Source of the DNA: CAZYAK01 sp964645935
Lineage (GTDB): Bacteria; Patescibacteriota; Gracilibacteria; Peribacterales; Peribacteraceae
Length of the DNA stretch: 13,405 bases
Direction of reading: 5' to 3'
Assembly (NCBI GenBank): GCA_964645935.1
Contig: CAZYAK010000039.1
Location: forward strand, 1 to 13,405
Made by a program: the position numbers and the translations under genes
Shown here: piece after piece, positions 5,331 to 11,636 of the stretch
Position numbering within the stretch: the first letter of the stretch is position 1
Layout: every line of letters begins with the position of its first letter
Notes under the pieces: model-generated
Told to the model about the DNA's origin: nothing
Databases searched by the model: none
The model's input: the letters and a program-made list of their open reading frames with translations, nothing else

Positions 5331-7790
5331 TCCGCCGCCGCGGCGGACGCCGTAGAGCTCGGGGCGGTCGAAGCCGGGCATTGCTGTCACCTTGTGCAGC
5401 AACCAGCGGGTCACCGTGATGGCCGTGAACATGGAGAGCAGCACGCCGATCATCAGCGTAATGGCGAAGCCGCGGACGATAGAGGTTCCGATCATGAACA
5501 GGATGAGACACGTGATGAGCGTGGCCACGTTGCCGTCGCGAATGGCGGGCCAGGCGTGCTTGAAGCTGGAGTCCACGGCGGTCTTGACCAGTTTGCCCTT
5601 CCGGAGCTCCTCCTTCATGCGCTCGAATACGAGGACGTTGGCGTCCACGGCCATGCCGAGCGACAGGATGATGCCCGCCATACCGGCGAGTGTGAGCACC
5701 ACGTAGTTGTCCGTGAAGAAGAACAGCGGGAGCTTGAGAATGGCGTAGTTGAGGAAGGCGTAGACGATGAGTGCCGCGTTGGCCACGAGGCCGAGCAGAC
5801 GGTACATCACGGCCATGTAGAGCATGAGGATGATGGCGCCGATGGCGGCAGCCATCATCGAGGTCTGCAGCGCCTGGGAGCCGAGCGTCGCTTCCACGGT
5901 GTACTGGCCGACGAGGTGGATGGGGGCGGGGATGGCGCCGGTGTTGAGGTTCTGGGACAGGAGCCGAGCGTCCTCCACGTTGCGGCTGCCCGTGATGACA
6001 GCCGTGCCGCCGGTAATCTCCTGCTGCACATTGGGGGCGGAGACGAGCTCACCGCCGACGAAGATCGCGATGGGCTTGCCCACGTTGCGCTTGGTCAGCT
6101 CCCCAAAGAGGCGGCCGCCCTCGGCATCGAAGGCGATCTGTACCACCGGGATACTTGTGACGGGGTCGATAGAGACGGTGGCGTGGCGGAAGTGCTTGCC
6201 ATCGAGGGTCGTGTCTTTCCAGCCGGAGGGTTCCAGCGAGAAGAAGAGCGAGCGCACCGTGATGGCGGGCTCCACGGTGGTCACCTTGCCGGTCTGGAGG
6301 CGCGTGACCATCTCCTCGGCGCGCGGGCCGGCGTTGAGACCCGTCACCGTGAGGATATCTGCGTCAGCCACGGAGGGTGTGATGGAAAGGGCCTTGTCGA
6401 GGCGGATGAGGTGGTAGCCAAACTCCGTCTCCGTAGGCTCGGAAACCTGGCCGACCGTCTTGAGTGCGAAGGCCGCGGCCTCGAACGACGGGGCCATCAC
6501 GCCCCGGCCGAAGGCGCCGAGGCTGCCGCCCTGGGCCTTGGAGGGACCGTCGGACTCCTTGCGTGCGAACGCCGCGAAATCCGAGCCAGCATCAAGCTGC
6601 GTCTTGAGCTGCTTGGCGCGCTGGAGGGCCTGCTCCTTGGTACGGGTAATGCCTGCGTCGGCCTGCGTGGAGCCCTTCCAGGCGACGAGGATGTGACTGG
6701 CGGAGATCTCCTCACTTCCAGTGGTGATCCCGCGGAGGAACAGGACGCGGGCGGAGTCGCCGAGCTCCACGGCCTTGAGCTGGCCAGGCTGCATGGCGCG
6801 GATGGCGGTGGTGAGGCGGGTGTCCACCGTCTCATCCAGCGTGAGGGCCTCGCGGTGCGCGTACGTGGCGCCGGACTGGGTTCTGGCGAGCTCGGCGAAG
6901 GCCTTAGGAGCCTCGTCGATCACGCGGCCGGTGGCCGTCAGTGGCGCGAGTACCGCTGCGAGGAAAATGCCGGGGATCTGCTTTTGGATCAGCTGGCCGT
7001 CGGGGCCCACGCAGTGCTGGCGGATGAACTCGGCAGAGAGGAGTGCCGGTGACTGGCAGCTGACCGAGGCCTCCTTGCGGATCACCTGGCGGGGCTTGGT
7101 CGTGAGGATATCTTCCAGACCCGAGGGGACCTGGTCACGGAAGAGGAGCTGCTGGGACGCGTAGGAGATGCCCAGCTGCGTGCCGAGATCCTGGCCCTCT
7201 TTCTGGAGGGTAGAGCCGCTCTCGTTGAGCCGCTTCTGTGTGGCCGCCACCTTGGCTTGTACCTCCGCCGTCACCTCCGCCGTCTGGCCGGTGTACTGTT
7301 CCTTAAACTCCAACTGGATGGTCTTGCCCACCACCTTGATGCACTCCTGCGTGTCTACGACGCCGGGGCACTCCACGAGGAGGTGCTTCTCGTTGCCTAC
7401 GTAGGACGGCGTGATGGTGGCCTCGCTGACGCCCAGCGAGTTGATACGGCGCTCCAGCACTGTGCGGATGGCTTCCACCAGGTTGGTGCTCTGCTCCTGC
7501 ACGGAGGCCTTCTGCGCAAGTAGATCGTTGATGCGCTCGATGCCCGCGGAGGCGGCCTCGGCCTCGGAGATCTGCTTGTCGAGGGCGGCGATCTGCGTGC
7601 GGATCTCCTCCTCCGAGATGCGGAAGTCCAGCTGTGTGCCGCCGGCGAGATCCAGCCCCAGGTGGAGGCGAGGATTCTGCAGGACGGACGGAGCCCAGGT
7701 CCTCCAGCTCTGCGGGAGAGCCAGGAAGATCACGACCACTGCGAGGATCGCGGCGAGGGTGGGACGGAGGAGGGAGCGCTGCTTGGGCAT
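5319..7790 (-). CDS. secD: Protein translocase subunit SecD with inserted parvulin (PpiC) domain
   Basis: SecD works with SecF and SecYEG, using the proton gradient to pull exported proteins through the membrane. The 823 residues exceed E. coli SecD (about 615). Order: TM1 (about 9-28); P1 base with GLDLAGGTQLDF (45-56), VLERRINSLGVSE and LLVECPGV (137-143); an insertion of about 375 residues (166-540); P1 head with FVGGELVSAPNV (577-587) and ITGGTAVITG; five membrane segments (about 640-800) with GMAVDANVLVFERMKEE (712-728), where D716 matches the conserved proton-path aspartate. The insertion holds a parvulin-type prolyl isomerase domain (about 361-467): ISASHILVAWKG, FAAFARKESDGPS, GGSLGAFGRGVMAPSFEAAA, and GYHLIRLDKA. 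A degenerate half-copy may precede it (295-355). No secF is next to it. The ATG at 7790 is preceded by a C/T-rich tract, not a Shine-Dalgarno. The cytosolic tail is short and rich in R and G. Confidence 0.95.
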   Translation of the reverse strand: MPKQRSLLRPTLAAILAVVVIFLALPQSWRTWAPSVLQNPRLHLGLDLAGGTQLDFRISEEEIRTQIAALDKQISEAEAASAGIERINDLLAQKASVQEQSTNLVEAIRTVLERRINSLGVSEATITPSYVGNEKHLLVECPGVVDTQECIKVVGKTIQLEFKEQYTGQTAEVTAEVQAKVAATQKRLNESGSTLQKEGQDLGTQLGISYASQQLLFRDQVPSGLEDILTTKPRQVIRKEASVSCQSPALLSAEFIRQHCVGPDGQLIQKQIPGIFLAAVLAPLTATGRVIDEAPKAFAELARTQSGATYAHREALTLDETVDTRLTTAIRAMQPGQLKAVELGDSARVLFLRGITTGSEEISASHILVAWKGSTQADAGITRTKEQALQRAKQLKTQLDAGSDFAAFARKESDGPSKAQGGSLGAFGRGVMAPSFEAAAFALKTVGQVSEPTETEFGYHLIRLDKALSITPSVADADILTVTGLNAGPRAEEMVTRLQTGKVTTVEPAITVRSLFFSLEPSGWKDTTLDGKHFRHATVSIDPVTSIPVVQIAFDAEGGRLFGELTKRNVGKPIAIFVGGELVSAPNVQQEITGGTAVITGSRNVEDARLLSQNLNTGAIPAPIHLVGQYTVEATLGSQALQTSMMAAAIGAIILMLYMAVMYRLLGLVANAALIVYAFLNYAILKLPLFFFTDNYVVLTLAGMAGIILSLGMAVDANVLVFERMKEELRKGKLVKTAVDSSFKHAWPAIRDGNVATLITCLILFMIGTSIVRGFAITLMIGVLLSMFTAITVTRWLLHKVTAMPGFDRPELYGVRRGGGKHQ

Positions 7791-7948
7791 GGCGAAAAAG
7801 GGAGGGACGTCAGTCTAAGCGGACATCCCGAGAATACCAAGCCAGATGCGCGGCAGGAAGCCCACACACCAGGCAGTGCACGCCCGGGTCGTCAGAGGGG
7901 CCCGGCGGGGCAAAAAACTGCATGTCAGGCTTTAGGGAGCGTACATCC

Positions 7949-8611
7949 TTATTTCACCTCTGCGAAGGTGACATGTAGACCCACGTTCACGTCGTCCGCG
8001 AACACGGAGGCTAGCTCGGTCCCTGGGATGCCGTCCACGGTGATCCTGCCCTGCGTGTCCGTGGGCCCGATGAGCTTCTGAGACATGAGGTTGCCGCGCA
8101 GAAAGATGCCGATCTTCTTGCCTTGGTTCTGAGAAAAGACGTCTTTGAGGAGCTTCTGGCCCTCGGGTGTAAACGAGATGTGCGCGGCCATCTTGCCCGG
8201 CTGCACGGAGGACTGAACAGACACCCAGTCGAAGTGCTGCTTCTCGATACCCGTCTTCTGGAAGGAGCCCAGCTCCGGGTGCGAGATATCGGCCTTGGTG
8301 GCCTCGGCCTCCACCATGATCTCCATGAAGAAGGGTTGGGCCATCTGATGGAGGAGCGCCTCGGCGACGTCCTTGCCCTTCACCTTCACGTCCAGCGTGT
8401 CGCCGTCCACGGTGACGTCGCCGCGCTGCACCTCTTGGTCGAGCCCGAGGAGACGACGCTCAAAGACGCGGGCACTGGCGGAGGCGAGGTCGGTCTTGCG
8501 GGTGCCCTCCTGGGAATCCACGGTGTATGTGAAGGAGAGCATCGAGCCGCCCGCGCCGCAGGCGGCGAGGAAGACGAGTGACAGGGCGGGCAGGATGGTG
8601 CGGAGGCGCAT
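7949..8611 (-). CDS. Lipoprotein resembling the SecD P1 periplasmic domain
   Basis: 220 residues from the ATG at 8611. It begins with a lipoprotein signal, MRLRTILPALSLVFLAAC, with lipobox LAAC and lipidated C18, which fixes the start; the frame stays open 80 codons upstream, but that part looks like shadow translation of the neighbouring gene. The mature part follows the SecD P1 plan. SASARVFERRLLGLDQE then DTLDVKVKGKDVAEALLHQM resembles the SecD base (R-N-LGV then VE-PG). FTPEGQKLLKDVF, GKKIGIFLRGNLMSQKLIGP and DGIPGTELASVF resembles the SecDF P1 head. No multi-spanning membrane region follows. Its position 158 bases ahead of secD on the same strand, with a similar CGTCCC-rich leader, suggests a SecD-derived partner, such as an anchored chaperone at the translocon exit. 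The fold match is by pattern and moderately sure. Confidence 0.72.
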   Translation of the reverse strand: MRLRTILPALSLVFLAACGAGGSMLSFTYTVDSQEGTRKTDLASASARVFERRLLGLDQEVQRGDVTVDGDTLDVKVKGKDVAEALLHQMAQPFFMEIMVEAEATKADISHPELGSFQKTGIEKQHFDWVSVQSSVQPGKMAAHISFTPEGQKLLKDVFSQNQGKKIGIFLRGNLMSQKLIGPTDTQGRITVDGIPGTELASVFADDVNVGLHVTFAEVK

Positions 8612-8666
8612 GGCGGAGGGGGGACGTGACGTCGATTCTCCGGCAATACTCGTCCCGTGTCCACCC

Positions 8667-9620
8667 TCAGGGCAGCTCCAAGCGGGTCCCGGCGCGCAGC
8701 ATCTGGTTTTGGAGGTCGATCCCGGAGAGGACGCAGCGGTCGTCGACGACGCAGTTGCGGAGCGTGCAGTCGGTGATGACACACCCATCGAACACGATGC
8801 AGTCGATGAGCGTACTGCGCTCCAGCCGGCATCCGCTCCCCACGCACACACTCCCTTGCACTTCGCAGCCGGAAGCCGAAGATCCTGCGCCGATGACGGG
8901 CTTTGCGCCTACCAGCAACCGGTGGGCGTCTAGGTACGTCTGGAACGACCCGATGTCGATCCACGGCTCCGTGAATACGAACGCTTCTACACGCGCCCCG
9001 CGATGGAGCAGCTCCTCGAAGATGCCGCCCACGTTGTCGGGGTGGAGAGCTGCGTACTCCAGTAGCACGGGCAGCGCGGCGCGCGGGAGCACGGCGCACC
9101 CGGCGCTGACAAGCGTGGTCTTGGGGGCCTTGGGCTTCTCCTCAAACGCCGCCACACGTGGGGGGTCCAGCGGGTCCAAGACCACCGTCCCGAACGCGGA
9201 CGCGCGCGCGAGGTCGCCGATGTCGTGCGCGGCCACGAGTGGGTCGGTATCGAACCGCGCGAGGAAGTCCTCCATCCGGAAGCCCAGGTGGTTGTCGCCA
9301 GTGAGTACGAGCACGTCGTCATCGATGCGCTCCTCTTGTACCCATGCAGCCAACGCTCCCAACGCTCCCAGCTTCTGCGAGTCGTTTGCGGTGCGCTCTA
9401 CCACCAGCTCCACTCTCCGTTCCAACGCCGCGGCCCACGCGCGAAATCCCTCCGCAAATGCGGCGTTGGTGCTGACGGTAATGGGGAGGTCTTTGGGCAG
9501 CGACTCTACCAGGTGCGAGATGAGCGGCCGCCCGGCGATGGGCAGAAGCGGCTTGGCGCGCTTCTCGGTGAGCGGCCAGAGTCGCGTGGCGAAGCCCCCG
9601 GCGAGGATGAAGGCGCGCAT
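8667..9620 (-). CDS. NDP-sugar pyrophosphorylase (nucleotidyltransferase) with left-handed beta-helix tail
   Basis: Cytosolic enzyme that joins an NTP and a sugar 1-phosphate to give an NDP-sugar and pyrophosphate. The 317-residue protein starts with the Rossmann-like signature LAGGFATRLWPLTEKRAKPL (6-25). It continues with the metal-site segment VLTGDNHLG (105-113), AAFEEKPKAP (157-166), and EPWIDIGSFQTYLDAH (218-233), all typical of mannose-1-phosphate guanylyl/glucose-1-phosphate thymidylyl transferases. From about 242 to 300, hexapeptide-type turns (VCVGSGCRLERSTLIDC, then VVDDRCVLSG) form a short beta-helix unusually rich in cysteine. The exact sugar and base cannot be told. It lies downstream of a CoA_binding_3-type membrane protein, consistent with surface glycan synthesis, and 55 bases ahead of the SecD-P1 lipoprotein. 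The start is preceded by CCCCCC rather than a Shine-Dalgarno. Confidence 0.9.
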   Translation of the reverse strand: MRAFILAGGFATRLWPLTEKRAKPLLPIAGRPLISHLVESLPKDLPITVSTNAAFAEGFRAWAAALERRVELVVERTANDSQKLGALGALAAWVQEERIDDDVLVLTGDNHLGFRMEDFLARFDTDPLVAAHDIGDLARASAFGTVVLDPLDPPRVAAFEEKPKAPKTTLVSAGCAVLPRAALPVLLEYAALHPDNVGGIFEELLHRGARVEAFVFTEPWIDIGSFQTYLDAHRLLVGAKPVIGAGSSASGCEVQGSVCVGSGCRLERSTLIDCIVFDGCVITDCTLRNCVVDDRCVLSGIDLQNQMLRAGTRLELP

Positions 9621-9645
9621 ATGGGGGGAGTGTACAGGGGCGAAA

Positions 9646-9761
9646 GGCGCAAAGGGGACAGAGGGTACAGAAGGGACAAAGGTGCAGCAGTAAAGATCCC
9701 TGAGGCCAGGAGATGAAGAGATACTTCTGTCCCCTTTGCGCCCTCTGTCCCTTCTGTGCCC
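9646..9761. repeat. Interleaved inverted repeat (A-B-A'-B') between sugar genes
   Basis: GGCGCAAAGGGGACAGA (9646-9662) is exactly complementary to TCTGTCCCCTTTGCGCC (9726-9742). A second pair, GGGTACAGAAGGGACAAAGG (9663-9682) with the strand opposite 9742-9761, matches at 18 of 20 positions. The element fills most of the 141-base gap between the stop at 9762 and the nucleotidyltransferase start at 9620. On the transcribed minus strand the order is A-B-loop-A'-B', so the two stems either compete or form a pseudoknot. All arms are built from related GGGACAGA/GGGNACAGAA words, suggesting expansion of a short tandem unit followed by inversion. A terminator or attenuator role is possible; no U-run follows. 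Confidence 0.6.
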
Positions 9762-10601
9762 TCACCGGAAGAACCAATCCAGTGGCCCCACGCGCTTTGG
9801 GCTCACCACCACCACGGAGCGGTCCTCCAGCGACTCGATGCGCTCATCGCGTTCTACGATGCCCAACACCGACGGCAGCAGGAGGTACGTGATCCCTCGC
9901 GCGCGGCAGGCGCCGAGGAGGTTGATGCTCTGCTCCACGTCACTGCATTGGATGAGGTGCGTGATCTTCTTTTCCGTGAGGATCTCCTCCAGGTGGTTGA
10001 GCTTGCCGAGAACCGGCACGCCGCCGATATCGTTCTCTTTGGCGCCGAAGCCATCGAGGATGGCTACGGGCGTGAGGGGGTTTTTGGTGCGCTTGAGCAG
10101 CGCGATCAGCTCGCGCGATTCACGCGTGACGCCCACCACGAGCGTGGGGTGTGCGGGTGGATCGGCAGCAAGGCTCCGGCGCACGATGCGCTCCACGAGC
10201 AGGTGCCAGCCCCAGATGAGCACGGTGCTGGAGACGAGGCCCATCGCCAAGATGAGGCGGCTGAAGACGCGGGCGTACACGAAGTAGTAGGAGAGCGCGA
10301 CGAGCGCGGCGCCCATAGCGCAGGCGTAGGCGATGTACACCGCGTTGCGTGTTGTGCCCTGCGACCGGGTGAGCCCGAACGTGCGTGTGGTCACGAGCGC
10401 CAGGAGCCACAAGGGTCCGACAAAGGTGACGACACCCAGGAACTGCGTCAGCGGAAGGTCCGTGGAGACGAAGGTCCCCACGCGTAGCAGGTACGCGGCC
10501 AGGTACGCCGCGTCGAAGAGGAGCAGGTCGATGGCGAGCCAGAAGACGAGGAGGACCGCGCGGCGCATGAGCAAAAGGATATCCCGCTCTGGATCCGACA
10601 T
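9762..10601 (-). CDS. Membrane protein with CoA_binding_3-type domain, lacking a sugar transferase domain
   Basis: The 279-residue protein has four likely membrane segments in the first half (about 13-38, 52-70, 85-107, 113-132). A Rossmann-like domain follows: TLVVGVTRESRELIALLKR (about 153-171), VAILDGFGAKENDIGGVPVLG, then ITHLIQCSDVEQ and GITYLLLPSVLGIV. This is the arrangement of the N-terminal half of polyprenyl-phosphate sugar transferases (WcaJ/WbaP type) and of PglF/CapD-like epimerases. The chain stops right after GPLDWFFR, where the catalytic bacterial sugar transferase domain would begin in the longer proteins. It may be a regulatory or partner subunit, or a truncated gene. An alternative start exists 11 codons in (10568). 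It lies 43 bases after the metallopeptidase-like gene and upstream of the nucleotidyltransferase. Confidence 0.72.
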   Translation of the reverse strand: MSDPERDILLLMRRAVLLVFWLAIDLLLFDAAYLAAYLLRVGTFVSTDLPLTQFLGVVTFVGPLWLLALVTTRTFGLTRSQGTTRNAVYIAYACAMGAALVALSYYFVYARVFSRLILAMGLVSSTVLIWGWHLLVERIVRRSLAADPPAHPTLVVGVTRESRELIALLKRTKNPLTPVAILDGFGAKENDIGGVPVLGKLNHLEEILTEKKITHLIQCSDVEQSINLLGACRARGITYLLLPSVLGIVERDERIESLEDRSVVVVSPKRVGPLDWFFR

Positions 10602-10644
10602 CCACCCCAGCAGGAAGGGTGATCAAGGCACAGGGTGTGTGGCG

Positions 10645-11583
10645 TTATCGCGCCGGCACCTGCATCGCGTATTCGCCGTCCGCCGCGGCGTGGGGGATCC
10701 TGCCGTTCCACGATCCGCCGGTGGCGATGGCTTGGGTCTTGGGGAAGTGCGACTCGACCCATTGGAGCTTAGCGGCCAGTACGGGGTTCTCGGCGGCGCG
10801 GGCGCGGAAGGCGTCTTCGTTGAGGAAGTAGTAGGTAATGGTCTCGGCAGCATCCTCGAAGGCGTCGGTGCGGGCGTAGGCCGACACGAAATCCTCGTCG
10901 CGCGAGTCCGTGCGGCGCGTGCGCTCGGCGTCCCAGGAGAAACGGTAGAGCTTCACACTGGGATCGTCGGCGTAGATCACCTCGGCGCCGTCGCGGAACC
11001 CGCTCGGGCCCGCGGCCGGTGAGCCGTCCAGGTACGTGAGGTCGCACACGTGGCCGAATACCTCGTGTACCAGCTGTTTGATGAAGCCGCGGTCGTCCAG
11101 TGCGCCGTTGATGGCGGCCGTGCCGCGTCCGGCCACGCCGCGGTGGCCCGGATTGTCGTAGATCACGTAGAAATTCTGGAGGCGCGACTGGCATCCCACC
11201 GGTGCCGCAGAGAGAACCGCGCGGGCGAGTTCCTGGTGGTGGACCGTGATGTCCGGCTTGACGAGGGCTGCAAGGGCGTCCGTGGGCTGCGTGATGGCGG
11301 CTGCCAGCACGGGACGCAGGGGGACGGGGGCGGCGAACTGGAGTGCGGGTGCGGCGGCCACGGCCGTCGGGAGGAGGGATGGGCGGACGGCCTTCCGGAT
11401 GGGGCGACGGATGCGTGTGACGCGGCGGGCGTCTTGAGGGGTCAGGGCGCCGCCGTGGGCGGCCAAGCCAGCCCGATACGCACTTGCGGCATCACGGCCC
11501 TGTGCTAGGCTTTGCGGCAGCTGCAGAGCCACCGTGAGCGTGCCGAGGAAGATGGCCAGGACGAGAGGGCTTTTCCGTTTCAT
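10645..11583 (-). CDS. Secreted putative zinc metallopeptidase with HEXXGH motif
   Basis: The 312-residue protein starts MKRKSPLVLAIFLGTLTVAL, a signal peptide with likely cleavage near LAQ (26-28). An Arg/Ala/Pro-rich, probably disordered stretch follows to about 130. The folded part contains FIKQLVHEVFGHVCDL, with H173-E174 and H178 in a six-residue HEXXGH arrangement instead of HEXXH. Downstream is SAYARTDAFEDAAETITYYF, which resembles the glutamate-bearing helix of several zincin families; E243 or E247 could be the third zinc ligand. HEXXGH is known from dipeptidyl peptidase III (M49), but the rest does not look like that family. It probably acts outside the membrane as a peptidase; this is inferred from motifs only. 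It heads the long minus-strand series, with a good promoter at 11608-11636. The leader is pyrimidine-rich without a Shine-Dalgarno. Confidence 0.7.
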   Translation of the reverse strand: MKRKSPLVLAIFLGTLTVALQLPQSLAQGRDAASAYRAGLAAHGGALTPQDARRVTRIRRPIRKAVRPSLLPTAVAAAPALQFAAPVPLRPVLAAAITQPTDALAALVKPDITVHHQELARAVLSAAPVGCQSRLQNFYVIYDNPGHRGVAGRGTAAINGALDDRGFIKQLVHEVFGHVCDLTYLDGSPAAGPSGFRDGAEVIYADDPSVKLYRFSWDAERTRRTDSRDEDFVSAYARTDAFEDAAETITYYFLNEDAFRARAAENPVLAAKLQWVESHFPKTQAIATGGSWNGRIPHAAADGEYAMQVPAR

Positions 11584-11607
11584 GGAGCGTAAAAACGAAA
11601 GGGAGTA

Positions 11608-11636
11608 CTTATACTATATTCATCCTGAGATGTCAA
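11608..11636 (-). promoter_or_regulatory. Sigma70-type promoter of the metallopeptidase-headed series
   Basis: On the minus strand TTGACA (11636-11631) and TATAAG (11613-11608) are separated by 17 bases, a full -35 match and a 5 of 6 -10 match. Transcription should start near 11601, giving a leader of about 18 bases before the ATG at 11583. The -35 lies inside the first codons of the divergent rlmD gene. Confidence 0.65.
11610..11620 (+). promoter_or_regulatory. Candidate -10 region for rlmD
   Basis: TATACT (11610-11615) overlapping TATATT (11615-11620) precedes the rlmD ATG at 11630 by 10-15 bases, so a transcript would have a leader of only a few bases. No good -35 is seen at the right distance. 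It overlaps the -10 of the divergent promoter, so the two polymerases should compete. Confidence 0.35.

Noticed and set aside
5322..7052. 576-codon plus-strand open frame opposite secD
   Set aside because: SecD motifs on the minus strand are unambiguous; the antisense product is low-complexity Glu/Gly/His-rich without domains.
7860..7925. GC-rich stem near an A6 run (GGGGCAAAAAACTGC) as a terminator
   Set aside because: On the strand in use the T-run precedes the GC-rich part rather than following a stem, so it does not fit an intrinsic terminator after the lipoprotein gene.
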